Source: Anarhynchus alexandrinus (taxonomy: Eukaryota; Chordata; Aves; Charadriiformes; Charadriidae). Taken from it: 64,000 nucleotides of DNA. Numbering within the stretch: the stretch's first letter is position 1; every line of letters starts with the position of its first letter. Positions 50,877 through 62,850 of this stretch are shown piece by piece. A program made the translations under genes and the position numbers. Location of the stretch: the NCBI GenBank assembly GCA_008711295.1, contig VUYV01000042.1, forward strand, positions 879,662-943,661. Direction: 5' to 3'. The notes below the pieces were generated by a model, which had not been told where the DNA came from, did not search any database, and saw only the letters and a program-made list of their open reading frames with translations.

Positions 50877-50944
50877 GAAATATTGTGATAGGCATTACTA
50901 TAGCGCCAGTTATATGTATGATCATGTGCGGACTTTAACTGAAC

Positions 50945-51431
50945 CAGCAGGGCGAGGGAGGTGATTCTGCCCCTCTACTCCACTCTCGTGAGACCCCACC
51001 TGGAGTACTGCGTCCAGCTCTGGAGTCCCCAACATAAGAAGGACATGGACCTGCTGGAGCGTGTCCAGAGAAGAGCCACGAGGATGATCCGAGGGCTGGA
51101 GCACCTCTCCTATGAGGAGAGGCTGAAAGAGGTGGGGCTGTTCAGCCTGGAGAAGAGAAGGCTCCGGGGAGATCTTATTGTGGCCTTCCAGTACCTAAAG
51201 GGGGCCTACAGGAGAGCTGGGGAAGGACTTTTTACTAGGGCATGTAGTGACAGGACGAGGGGGAATGGCTTCAAACTGGAAGAGGGCAGGTTTAGATTGA
51301 ACATTAGGAAGAAGTTTTTCACTTTGAGGGTGGTAAGGCACTGGAACAGGTTGCCCAGAGAGGTTGTTGAGGCCCCATCCCTGGAGGTGTTCAAGGCCAG
51401 GCTGGACGTGGCCTTGGGCAACCTGGTCTAG
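50945..51431 (+). pseudogene. CR1 ORF2 C-terminus, undamaged frame
   Basis: The frame is open from the truncation point to the natural ORF2 stop. It reads [80 protein letters not shown] and ends in VALGNLV. It has no ATG at its head and neither endonuclease nor reverse transcriptase. It is a 5'-truncated pseudogene despite the clean frame. Transcripts from a host promoter could include it, but no product is expected. Confidence 0.88.
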
Positions 51432-51528
51432 TGGGAGGTGTCCCTGCCTATAGCAGGGGGGTTGGAACTCGATGATCTTCAAGGTCCTTTCCAACCTAAA
51501 CCATTCTATGATTCTATGATTCTATAAC
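50945..51528 (+). mobile_element. Least decayed CR1 LINE 3' fragment, sense
   Basis: It starts at ccagcagggcgagggaggtg and follows the CR1 consensus as I know it closely through the ORF2 end. After a TAG at 51429-51431 comes a short 3' UTR (ggggggttggaactcgatga, tccaacctaaaccattctat) and two to three attctatg tail octamers (about 51505-51528). The 584 bp include an uninterrupted ORF2 tail. It is the youngest-looking CR1 in the window, judged only from the lack of frame damage. Confidence 0.95.
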
Positions 51529-53173
51529 TGAAGTAGGATCCATAAAAGCTGAAACCAACAGATGTAGACAGACATGTGCTGGCAGAGTTGGAGGATGATG
51601 CAAGATGAACAGTCCTATAAAATACTGAATGTAAAGAAGGAAGATGTTTGCTAAGTTCAACATGGATCAGTGCCCTATGATACAGGTGGAATAAAGAGAT
51701 ACAGATCAGGAAATCTAATATTTAATTAGTTTGACTACTTCATAAAAAAACCCTCAGAAACCTTCTAGGATGTGCATTGGTGTAGAGAAGCCTGCACAGC
51801 ATTGTGCTAATAGCTTGCTATTGGCACATATGTTTCAACATTTTGTCTGTTAGATGATGTGTTTTTGTGGGTCATGCCATAGAGAAAATCATCTTAGCCC
51901 ACTATTTGCCATTGAGCCAAGTCTGCTTCTTTTCTTTTGTCTGTTCTATTAATGAGATATGAATAGTGTTGGCGTCCCTAGCCGGTGGATCCAAGCCAGT
52001 CCCTAGCCAGTGTTCTCAAGACCTATGAAATTACAGTACTTACAGAAAGAATGCCCTAAGCAACAGATATATTAGTGTTCAACATTTTCATTAGTGACGT
52101 GTATAAATAATTTAACAAATAAAATAAAGGAAATGACTCTAGAGAAAATTATCACAATTCCAAGTGCACTTGAAAGACTAGAAAAATAGTCCAAAAATCA
52201 ATAAAAAATTAATAAAGATAGCTATGGAGATGTAGAACTTGCAAAAATTTTCAAAGCATGAGAAAAAACAGATTTTTCCTCTTTTCAGATTTATGAGGGC
52301 ATTTCTAAAAAAAATGAAATGTTTACATTATTTACCTCTAAGGATTTTTAAACATTATTTACTATTTAATAAATTTATTATATAAAAATACATGTATATA
52401 TGTGCATTTCTGTATGTATATGTAAGTGTAAATTATTGACTTTCGGAAAATTGCAGTCACGGTCAGTATTAGGGATGAAGCTGTGCCATATGCAGGACAA
52501 AATGGTTACTGTAACTGCGTTAGGAAGTTACAGGTTAGAACCTGATGCGGGCTCAAGACTTGGCTTTATGAATCCATACTGCCTTTGCAGTCAGACCAAG
52601 GTTCAGAAATAGTACTGTAAACAGAGATCTCAATAACTGATGTATCAGTATAAATAAAAAAAATCTTATTTGTAGAAAGATGCTTATAAAATGAACAGTA
52701 CTTCCTTATACATTTTCAATAATGTATGGAGTTAACATATGCCATTATTGGCCTTGGTTATTCAAGAAAAGTAATCGCTTAATTTAATACATTTTAATGT
52801 GAAGTCATTTTATTTTGAGTAAGTAAAGAAAGCATTCTGATGAACAGAGTTGCATCACTAATGTAATTTTGAACAGTTTTCTCAAAAATGTCTGCTTTGA
52901 GATTTCAGAAGTCCCTTTTCCTGCTCTTCAGTCAAGATGACAATAGCTCCCCTATTGTAGTTGGCTGCAGGTATAAGCATTCACTCTCCTGCTCTGGAAG
53001 TAGTTAAAGTTCCCTCTTTTTTTATTTTTTTCACACATCACTTTCCACCAGCCCATCACTGCTTTTGTGGTTCTGGACTGCAAATTCTGAACAGGTTGGT
53101 TCTGGAAGAAATCTGAGTGAGGGGATGGTATAGAGGAGCAAGTGAAATTACAGAATTGTGATGTTTAGTGGTA

Positions 53174-53220
53174 GTGGTTTGGTTTTGGTTTTGTTTTGGT
53201 TTTTGGTTTTTTTTGGTTTA
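53174..53220 (+). repeat. G/T-rich simple repeat
   Basis: tggtttggttttggttttgt and further ggtttt units make a tract of about 47 bp of G and T only. Confidence 0.85.
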
Positions 53221-56200
53221 GGTTGATTTTAGCTGTCTTATAGAATAACATGAAAGGATCTAGGTGTATAATTCTTAGTTATCCTAAAGCTCTCTTGTAT
53301 ATGGCTCTGATACCCATATTTATCTTAATTAACCAGTTGAGAAACAACAAAAAAATAAAGCTACTTAGTGTGTGTTGTATGCACATAATGACGTGTACAG
53401 AAAAAAATAACACATCCTATTAATGATACTCCTTTCCACTTTGAATTTTATTTCTTTGCTTTCAGTTTATGATTAGTCTCAGATTAGGACCCTATTCTAT
53501 GTCAAGAGACTTGACTAACTGATCACTTGACTAACTAATTACTAATTTCATTTCAGTCCCATAACTTGTCTTCACTGCGTTTATTTCATTCAATCATCTA
53601 TATCCATTTCTTGGTTAAGAAATCTCTCCATAGCCTCATAATTTCTGTTCTTCTGTGCTTATTAAAATTTGTGCTTATCTTATGCAGGCCACATATAGCA
53701 CAGCGGACAGACAGTCAAGTTTCAGTCTCAGGTCTGGAACGGCCTCCTTGCGCTCCTTCATGCTTGGAGATTGACAGAAGTTGTTGCCCAATGCATAGAA
53801 GAAATTTTTTCTTCAGACCTCCTTGTTAGAAGTGCCTTCCTGCACATCAGCACAGGGTTAAGCATAAAACCAGAATATTTCTTATATCAAACCTTATTAA
53901 AAAAAAAAAAAGTTGTTAAGCCTCTGCATTTTAAAGATAGGCATTCTAAATAATACAACAAGAAGCTATCCAATTCTTATAATGATGTGTCTGCGTCAAC
54001 TTTTAAAGTGGAATCCATTGAATATATTTTGAGCTCTGATGTATGTGTTTTTCTTAATTCTGTCTTTTGAACACCTCTCAAGAAAATATACAAAAGATGT
54101 ATCATGGCACAGAGACCTTGATTTTCAACAGAAGTACACTTTTAACATAGTTGATGCTGATGCCTATGAGCTAAAAAAGGGGTTATGTAACTGACAGCAA
54201 ATGAAGGGAACAAGAACAAGGGAAGGACTGTGAGCAGTCTTTAGGGAAGTGAAACTGAAGTGTCATATCCTTTCATTTAGAAAAGATTTCTTCTATTAAA
54301 TATAATTATTTTTCCTTCAAGTTTTGATGAAGATGAGGTTGCTAGGAAACTCATTCTGTTTTCAGCTGTGCCTGTGTAAATATGGCGTAGCCGATTTACA
54401 CTGATGAAAGCTCCTGAGCTGTAATAAGAACAGCTACGGAGTAGTTTTGATGTCTGTTGATGACTAACATAAGGAAACGTGTTGTTACAAAAGAGACAAA
54501 ACTCAATGACCAGTTGTTACCTCCTGGACTCTGGGCAACATCTGGTACAAGCCATGAGAAATTAGATTTATGCCATCTTTGCAAATCGCTGATTCCTTTC
54601 CAGTACAGCTGCATGAAATTCTTGGCAATGAAACACACCTCCACTACTTGCATATTATCACTCAAGATTGCTTTGGAACCTTGAATCCATGTTTATGGCT
54701 CTTACAGATTGAATTCATCTGCTATTAATACTAGGAGAGAAGCGATTACTGTCTGTGTTGCAGGTTCTAAAGGGATGATGGTAAACACAGCTCTGCTTAC
54801 ACCTATACTGCCTGTGGTAACAATACCTGAGTACATGTTTACTTTTATGGGTCAGTGGATATGTACTTCTTGTATAAATGCTATTCTGAATGTAATATTC
54901 ACTATGTATATCCATGCAGCATTTTAGCATGAACTCACTGGGTAATGATAACTACACCACACCTTTTGTATCTTAACACCACTGGCCATACCAAATGTGT
55001 GGCCAACATGCCTTCGCACACACCCTAGGACCTATCCCAGCATATTGGTATAAATAAGTCTTCCATTTCTGTACTAAAATTCCTGCACAGCTATGCTGCC
55101 TATTGCTGCACCAGGGACATTGAATTAGGTCTGTAAGCAAATTTCATCCATCCAGACCTATCACAAGAAATAAATACTCAGGCAATATGCTGATTTCTGT
55201 TATATCATCGACAATGATGGAAATACAGACTATCCTGATAGCAAAGCTGCTTTTGTCTTCCCCTCAGGAGATGCACTAGATCACAGCTTTGGTCTAGGCC
55301 AGTCTCCCCTTAGCTGATGAGGGAATACCAGCATTGACTGGTCCTCCTAGACTGTCCTCCTCACCTGGTGTGAAAGGAGATGCATGAGAAGAATCATCTT
55401 TAACAGGGGACCTTCTTCAGAGCTTCCAAGCCTGTGCAACCCTCCCTCACTGGTTCACTTTTGTTTATTTAATTTTTACCATAAGCAAAGAAACTCTGAA
55501 CGCAGAATATAAATAACTGAAGCATTTTTTTAGGATTTTACTGAGTAGTAAACGCAGTAGTATAATACATTAGATATTAGCTTTTTTATATATATATGGT
55601 AATATTGTGGCAAGAGACAAGGAACTAAAATTGCAAGTTGTATGTATGAAAATCAATTATTTCTTTAGTTATCATTCTGGTGTAGACGATGATTAAGGCT
55701 GTGCCTTTATGCACACCCAGCACTCTTAAGACATGAACTCCCTGACTGTTCCAGGAGCGCCACAGCAAGTTATTTGCATAGACATAATGTTGGCTGGTTT
55801 GATACAATAGACCTGACTTGGAGATTGATTCAGGTCCTAGCCACCTTCACAAATAAGTATCTGACTGATTGTTACAGGAACTCTTCGCATGGGATTTTGG
55901 ACAGTTCTCAAGATTCCCCCAGACAGCTCCTGCTATTCCTAATCTAATTTACGTGTTGATTAATACCCTGGGTAGAAATTCCCAGAGATTCCCAGGTGGT
56001 TGCTGTTGCAGAAGTTATCAAATTGTACATGGATAAGATATTAGTAAATAGTAAATAGAAACCATTTTCAAAGATGAAGAAATTGTCTTTTGTAGGTGAT
56101 AAAGATGTTTAAGAGGTGTTTTTCCTGCAGTTACAATAACTGATAGAGAAGGATTATGCATGTATTGGGGCAGTTGCAGAGGTAAACAGCTGGTTTGTAA

Positions 56201-57311
56201 AAGATGGAGTAGAACAGTGGTTTGGAAAGTCTCACAGTCCAGCTGAAGATGTTACAAGGACCCTTGCAATGGAGCCTCCCATGCAACCAACCATCCTGTT
56301 TGAGAGACCCGATTACCCCTCCAAGAATTACTCTATGCCAAGATCAGAGTAATAATTTGTTTGGAAGAAGCACTCTCTCTGTCAGGTTCTGTGCAAGAGT
56401 AGATATGAATCTGTGCTCTTTTTAAGACAGGTTCCCCAAACAGACAGCCACACATTGCTCTACAGCTCTATCAGCAGGGAAATAAATCTTTGATTCTGTA
56501 GACCCTCACGGGTCATGCAAATTGTTTCATGAATACAGTGACCACCCACCATAGGTGTAAAACATATTCTGCCTATGTATTACAAACCTTCCCAGTCCTA
56601 AACTGCAGGCAGACGAGCACTTTTGTCTGTGAACAGACAGAACATGAATGAAATCAGGGCGCACACCTTTGCATGGGTAATGATCTGCATGCCTCGCTGC
56701 CTTTAGTCGTATAGTTCTCTACCCAGACAATCAGGCCACACAGGGAGTTCAATCAAAAATTAATGTTTTATATATGAGAATCACATTTTGAAATGCCTGA
56801 AGGTGGAGAGATTTTGTTTCCTTTTTATTTGAAGAAAAACTGAAATTGAAGCTTAACTCCTGCTGGGTAGCAGTCAAGTGTGCTTTCAATTAGCTGACTA
56901 CGAGATACTATATCTTCAGGTACAGCCTCAGCAACGGTATCCCAAATGCCTTTTGAATCATCGTGTCATGCTGTATCCTACAGCAGGGTGTTGTGCAGGG
57001 CTGCCAAGAAGCTATCCTAACTGCAGATCACTTTCACTTAGCCTAACACAACCACAGGCACCGAGTCTGTCTTCTGTGATGGGATGATGAAATATTGTCC
57101 GCAAAATGCCTTTATACTCATGTTTCTGCCATAGTTAGAAACACTACTCCCTTTTGCTGTTCGATATATTGTTTCCATCCATTCAACACCCAGTAAACAA
57201 GGTTGAAGTCCCCACGACAATCTGAGCCAGCAAAAGCGTGTGGTCTCTCAAGGTCTAGTGTGAGGCATGCCTAACAGGATGCCTCTTGTGGCAAGGATGT
57301 TCTCCGCTTAC

Positions 57312-57360
57312 TAAAAAAACCCAACCAAACAAACAACAAAACCAACAAAAAAAAACCCCC
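57312..57360 (+). repeat. A/C-rich simple repeat
   Basis: taaaaaaacccaaccaaaca and following aacaaaaccaac units: about 48 bp almost entirely of A and C. Confidence 0.85.
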
Positions 57361-58583
57361 ACTGTACCCACTGTATGGCACATTCCCTGGAATCTATCTT
57401 TTGTAAGGCCAACCTCTACCAGAGATATACCTTATGTTACCAATATTGTCATTCGTTTGTGTCCCCTAAAAAGCCCTCTAAAGGTGGCTGTAATGATGTG
57501 CCAAGGGGCTGGGAATCCATAAGGTGTTTGAACATTTCAAACATATTTATCCAAACAAGGGGGCCACTGCTCTCATAACAGAAGTTATCATGCTCAAAGT
57601 TTCTATGTCACTAAAGGGTCTAAAGTCACATTCCAGGCAGAAATGTGTTCCTGGTCTTGTGTGTCTCCTAGCTCATACGCCACTGGCTATCTTTTTGTTA
57701 GACCAGTTATGTGAGGGGAAAGGTTTTTTTCACAGCAGGCTTCCCTAAGGTTGGCTTCTCCTTTAGAAAAATCTTTGGAGATGTGAAGAAAGCAACTATC
57801 AAACCTTCCAGGAATTATCAGATTCAGATGGGGTAAACAACACAGGGGAGACACAGCAATATAAACCTAGGGGAGGCTCACAATTCAGAAGTAAGTAGCT
57901 GTGTTGTCAAATCTATCTACAACAGCAAGATGATCTAATCCCTTACTAAAGACCTGTATCAACCTCCTTCCCTGTCCAGCACCAGATGGTACCAGCAGTG
58001 CTCTTGGGATCTCTGCCCACAAGGAAAGGAGCTGGTCTGCCTGCACTGTGTGCGAAATACCACACTTGCAGCGGTTCTGTATTTGTGTGTTGGCTCTTCC
58101 AGCTGTGCCACTATGCTCTTCCTGACTGAATGTAAATGTAAACTGGGGGACTACTGAAATCATGATAAGCAGCTCATGGAAGTCTAGACTAGCTGGAGTT
58201 TCTGCTACGTGTTACCTTAGCAATCAGTCCTTGTGATGAACAGTTCTGCATCTGATGGTTTGCAAACAGTCTGCTAGACTGGGTGCTGAAGCCATGGGAA
58301 CTGTGAGAGAAGATAAGATCATGACACCCCTGTTTCTGCCCCTGTCTCTGGAGCTTGCCTTAGGTGATGAAAGTTTCTTGTTTCATTCTGGTATCTCAAA
58401 GGATACTCTTTTGCTCTGAACCAGAGTGACCGTGCCAAAACCTGAATCACATTTTGTGATTTGACTGTCCGTGAACTGAAGAGGACAAGAGTGGACCAAA
58501 CATTTCCCGGAGCTGAACAGGTGTATGAATCATTCATGCTTTTCCAAATGTGCCGTATGGGTGTCCAACAACAAAGGAGTCCT

Positions 58584-58602
58584 GGGGTGGGGTGGGGGAG
58601 GG
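58584..58602 (+). other. Potential G-quadruplex motif
   Basis: ggggtggggtgggggaggg has four G-runs of 4, 4, 5 and 3 separated by single bases. It meets the usual G3+N1-7 rule with very short loops, which favours a stable parallel quadruplex. Function is unknown; no gene lies next to it. Confidence 0.8.
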
Positions 58603-59596
58603 AATACAGGTAAACTTCTACTCCACAGGTATCGTATCATCTAGTCCAGACTATGGCATGTTTGTTACTGCCACCCCTGTCACTGCTTTTCCCCAAACAG
58701 AGTCAATGCTGGGGGCAGAGAAGGGAGGGTTGCTTCTAAAGCTCTCACCTCACTCCAAAGTGTTAAACCTTGCTGATCCCTGCCCCTTGACCGCCAGAAC
58801 CTGCTTACTGTACCAAGGAGCACACACCCGCTTAGTAGATCAAGTTAGGAGGAGCCAGATCTGGTAAAGAGTGTAGCTTGTCTGTGCTGCAGCTAGGGTT
58901 GGGATTTGAGTCTTCACTCCTCTCCTCACCCGGGCTTCCTTGACAAAGGGACAGCTTGCATATTGCAGAGCAGGTCTGTAGTGTGCATCACCATGCCGAT
59001 GGTGTGGATAGCGTGTGAATTAAGACTTGAGTACTAAATCAGAAGCATTTCACTGTGACCATAAGACACATCCTCTGTCACCAGGGAATTCCCAATTAAC
59101 CTGCTTCAGCAGCCCTTACAAAAGAGCTATATGCAGCCTATGGATTTTATCCTAATTAGAGCTGTCTTGACTGTTCCTGCAATTAGTGTTATACCTGCTG
59201 AACATGAACTGGGACTTGGATGTTATAACTGCACCAATAAATTTACATCTGTAAAGTGTGTATCAGCTGTTGGTGGTAGGGAGGCACCTTTCAGAGTACA
59301 TTCTCCCTGGTTTGGACAAAGCGATTCTGTCTATAGCAAGGATACAGGCTAGAGGGCGATCTGCCTGACGTTATTTCCAAGTTCTGCTTTGCTCTCCTCT
59401 AACATTCAATCAGCACTTCAGCAGGAAGGGCACAGAGATGCAGGTAATTCAAGCAGAACTCTCAGAAGGTGTAAGAGCTGCTATAAATGAAGTCCATTTC
59501 AGATACTGAAAATGTCACAGATCTGAAGTAGGATTTTTTTGTTGCTGTTTTTTATTGGAATTCAAAGTCACATATATTTTCAATTCCTTCTGATAG

Positions 59597-59668
59597 TTTT
59601 TTCTTCTTTTTTCATTTTCTTTTTTCTTTTTCTTTTTCTTTTTTTCTTTTTTCTTCCTTTTTTCCCCC
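59597..59668 (+). repeat. Polypyrimidine tract
   Basis: About 70 bp of T with interspersed C (tttttctttttctttttctt type), ending in ccccc. It contains a single A (59613) and is otherwise pyrimidine-only. The apparent lysine/arginine-rich frame on the other strand is its shadow. Confidence 0.9.
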
Positions 59669-62600
59669 AAAGTAACACCAAAGTTTTATCTTTTATTTTG
59701 TACAAGATTTTCCAAAGCAAAGAAGAGCTGATATTCAGAAAATGCTCAGCTGATAGTCTCCGAGAACACAGTCTGTTTAAATGTGTCCTTGGTATGGACA
59801 CCCCTCCCCCACAAAAAATGCACCACTTCATTTTTTAAAGGCTGTCACTTTTATGAATAATAGATGGAGGGCGTGGGGAAGCAATAAAGGATACACAGAC
59901 AGAGTGAGTAAGGTGAGAGGAGAGAAGAGGCACTGGGAATCAGAGTATCCATACTTTCTTCAAGCAACAGAAAGGTGGCTTCTTTTATTTGACCAGAAGA
60001 GTGAAATGTGTAACAGCTGCCACAGTTAGAGTATGAGCAAGTAGGCAGATGCAGTGATGCTAATAAACATTGCAACAGGATCTTTGGTGAATACACTGCT
60101 CCTTATCCTGCTGATAACCAGGCTGCCACATTCTTCTCCACTTCTTAACTATTGACTTATCTTGGATGTTTTCTAACAAATGACATCAGCAGTTGTTTAA
60201 ACCACTCTATATTTTTTTTCTCTATATAAAGAAAGTAACCTCAGTTGCAGAACTCTTACATCTCTCTTAAGAATTGGAAGATTATATATTTTTAAAGAAA
60301 TTAATACCTTTCCCTGTATAGAGGAAATAATAGTTTGTTTTTTTTTTTTTCTTGACAGTCTGTATTCTGTCAGCAGCAACTCAGTCTACCATCACCTACT
60401 TGCAAAGTCTGTGTTCTTAGACCATTCTCTGATCAGTTCAGACGCTCATCTGCTCTCTGCCAGTTATCTTATGCCTAGATGAACATGAGTGTTCAGGTTC
60501 TTAAATACCTTACGTGACAAATGGAACTGGGAATCGAAGTTCCAAAATACTCAAAATTTAATTTGCAGCTGTTCATATCAATTTTATGCATTTAACAAAA
60601 ACTTCTCTCTCTATTAGTGCTTCACTATGCTCATTTTCATCTATTCTTATATGGTATTTCCAGAAATCTTCACATGTTCCAATAGTTTATCATTAAAAAT
60701 GCTGATTATTTAATATTTAGTCATTATTTCTAGAAAGACCCATAGTTAACCATCAGTAGAGAGAATTGGGATGGCAACTATGGGAAAAGCTGTCTATAAA
60801 ATTTATCATGTATTTATTATTGATATTTTCATTATTTAGACTAACATTCTGCATTATCTCAAATTTAATTATTATGTATCAATCTGTCAATCATCCAATC
60901 CTTTTCTACCCTTTAAACAAGATAATTTTAATATTTAACTTTTTTAGCCATTGATGGCAAGAAAGCTTTTCGGCTGAGTGCATATTAAATTTGCAGAAAG
61001 GAAACTTACTCAATTTCCATGCAGAAATCTCTGTGCAGAAAACAGTTACCTTTCTTCATTGTGGCCTAAAATATTTTCTATTGTTTCTGGATGCTCCACA
61101 CTCACATATTAAAAAAAATCTTAAGGAAGAAGCTGAAGCTTTGTCTGTTTCTTGCTTTATTGCTTCATTGCTTAAGGCACTCCTTATTTATAAGAATGGA
61201 TAAATCAGTCCTAAAATTTACTTTGTGAATTTTGCATCTTTCTTGGGGGCAGGATAGTGAATTTTGCTGCAGTGAACGGTCTTACACAAAATCACAGCCA
61301 GTACTGATATCCTGGAAATCACTTAGATAAGTCTAGTTTGATCTGTATTCTGTTCCCTATTTGGGCAACTACGTAATTTGGGATCAGGTTCTGTTTGAGA
61401 TTACTTCCACTCTGCTTTTTCTTTTCCAAAGATTTGAGACATCCTATGGGAATATGTTACTTCTATGAATACATTGTGTAAAGTCCTTTTTTAAATTATT
61501 TCTGGGAAGTGAATAAAAGAGGAAAAAAGGTCAATAATACTAAAACTGTTCTGCAACAGAGATATATGTTTATCAGAAATTGTTGCAGAATTTTTACAGA
61601 TAAAGTAATTAATGACATTTATTAATAATAGTTTCTGCATTTACAACACTGTTTATCAAAAGAAACTAAAAGGCTTTATATAGATTATTGGCCTTATTGC
61701 AGAAAGTCTGCTTGAGTACCAGGAACAACTGAGTAAACCAGGTACAGAAATTTGTGACTAATGAGACAGAAGCAGAGTCAGGGTCAGCTCTGAGTCACAG
61801 TCCTTTGCTCCACAGTGGGGGACAACACTCCTCATTATAAACCATCCCGTCTTCTGTCAATGGGCTCCTATACAAATTCCATCAGTGTTTCCATCTATTT
61901 ACTCTGGTCTGGGGAAGAACAATGGCTTTGTTTTCATTAGTCAGAAGACCTTTAAAAAGGAACACCCTGAAAAAATGAGAGTAATAAGAATTTATTTAAG
62001 AAATAAGTTTGATCAATCAGGAATGAGCAAAGATCCTTGCAATCAGAACTTCTGCTTTTATACTTTTGATTGCAGTTCTGACCTGACTTTATGTCTGAGT
62101 AAAGGTAATTATCAAGAGTATAAAAGAGTTCAAATGCATTCAGTTCTTTTGGAAAATCAAACCATGGGAATCATTCTTGTCAAATCAATAATGAGTTGGA
62201 CTTCTGTGCCATTGTCTACACAATGGCCTTTTATTTTCTTACAAGATCTATGTAATTCTCAAAAGCTGCTGCTATACATTACTTTTCCTTGCTGATCAAA
62301 AGTACAGACTGTACAGCATTTACAGCTTTAAAAGATTAGGTCCTATTATAAAGGACGTTTTCCACTTTGATCAACACAAGATAACATTTATTAAATCACA
62401 GAAAAGCATTGTTAAAATAATATTAAGGGTATAAATACAATCAACAAAAGCCAAGGGTTTTGTGCTTTTTTTTTTTTGGCATTATTCTTAACATACTAAT
62501 GTTTAAAGGTACTGCAGCCTTCAGGCACACAATGAATTATTTCCTGTGCTAGACAGTAACTATTATTACTTCTGGGATGTAGTAAAGGACTGAAACTATT

Positions 62601-62850
62601 TCATAGCATCATAGAAGTGCCAGTTGGACTCTCCTGCGTGAACCTGGGCTATTGCAGCTGTGCACAGGGGCATCTGTGTCTGTGTCTGCCAGACTCTTCA
62701 AGATGCCCAGGAGAGAGATTTCATAGTCTCTCTGTGCAACTTATTCCAGTGAGGCACTACGCACCTAGAGACTTTTTTCCTCCCTACGTCAAGTCTTAAA
62801 CATCCAAGCTGCAGTTTGTTACCACTGTTACAATTATGTTGTTGGGCATT
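62601..62850 (-). mobile_element. Degraded CR1 3' fragment, antisense
   Basis: tcatagcatcatagaagtgc fits a decayed CR1 tail. Further on, atagtctctctgtgcaactt, attccagtgaggcac and gacttttttcctccctacgt follow the reverse complement of the CR1 end of ORF2 and 3' UTR in the right order (compare cctctctgggcagcctgtgc at 862-881). The segment between the tail and 62725 is scrambled or replaced. An old copy; the right edge is approximate. Confidence 0.7.

Larger units (their letters stand above)
51529..62600. other. About 11 kb without recognised genes
   Basis: AT-rich DNA with low-complexity patches (listed separately) and no recognised mobile element. Locally richer stretches at 55250-55440, 56880-57080 and 58560-58870 contain short frames only. 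The lysine-rich minus-strand frame at 59580-59831 is the complement of a polypyrimidine tract. Highly diverged repeats or conserved non-coding elements may be present but cannot be called by eye. Confidence 0.4.

Noticed and set aside
59580..59831. Lysine/arginine-rich frame resembling a basic or nuclear-targeting peptide
   Set aside because: It is the complement of a polypyrimidine tract, and composition alone explains it.
61885..62295. 136-codon plus-strand frame as a gene
   Set aside because: AT-rich flanks, no recognisable domain or splice framing, and a length not exceptional for 64 kb scanned in six frames.
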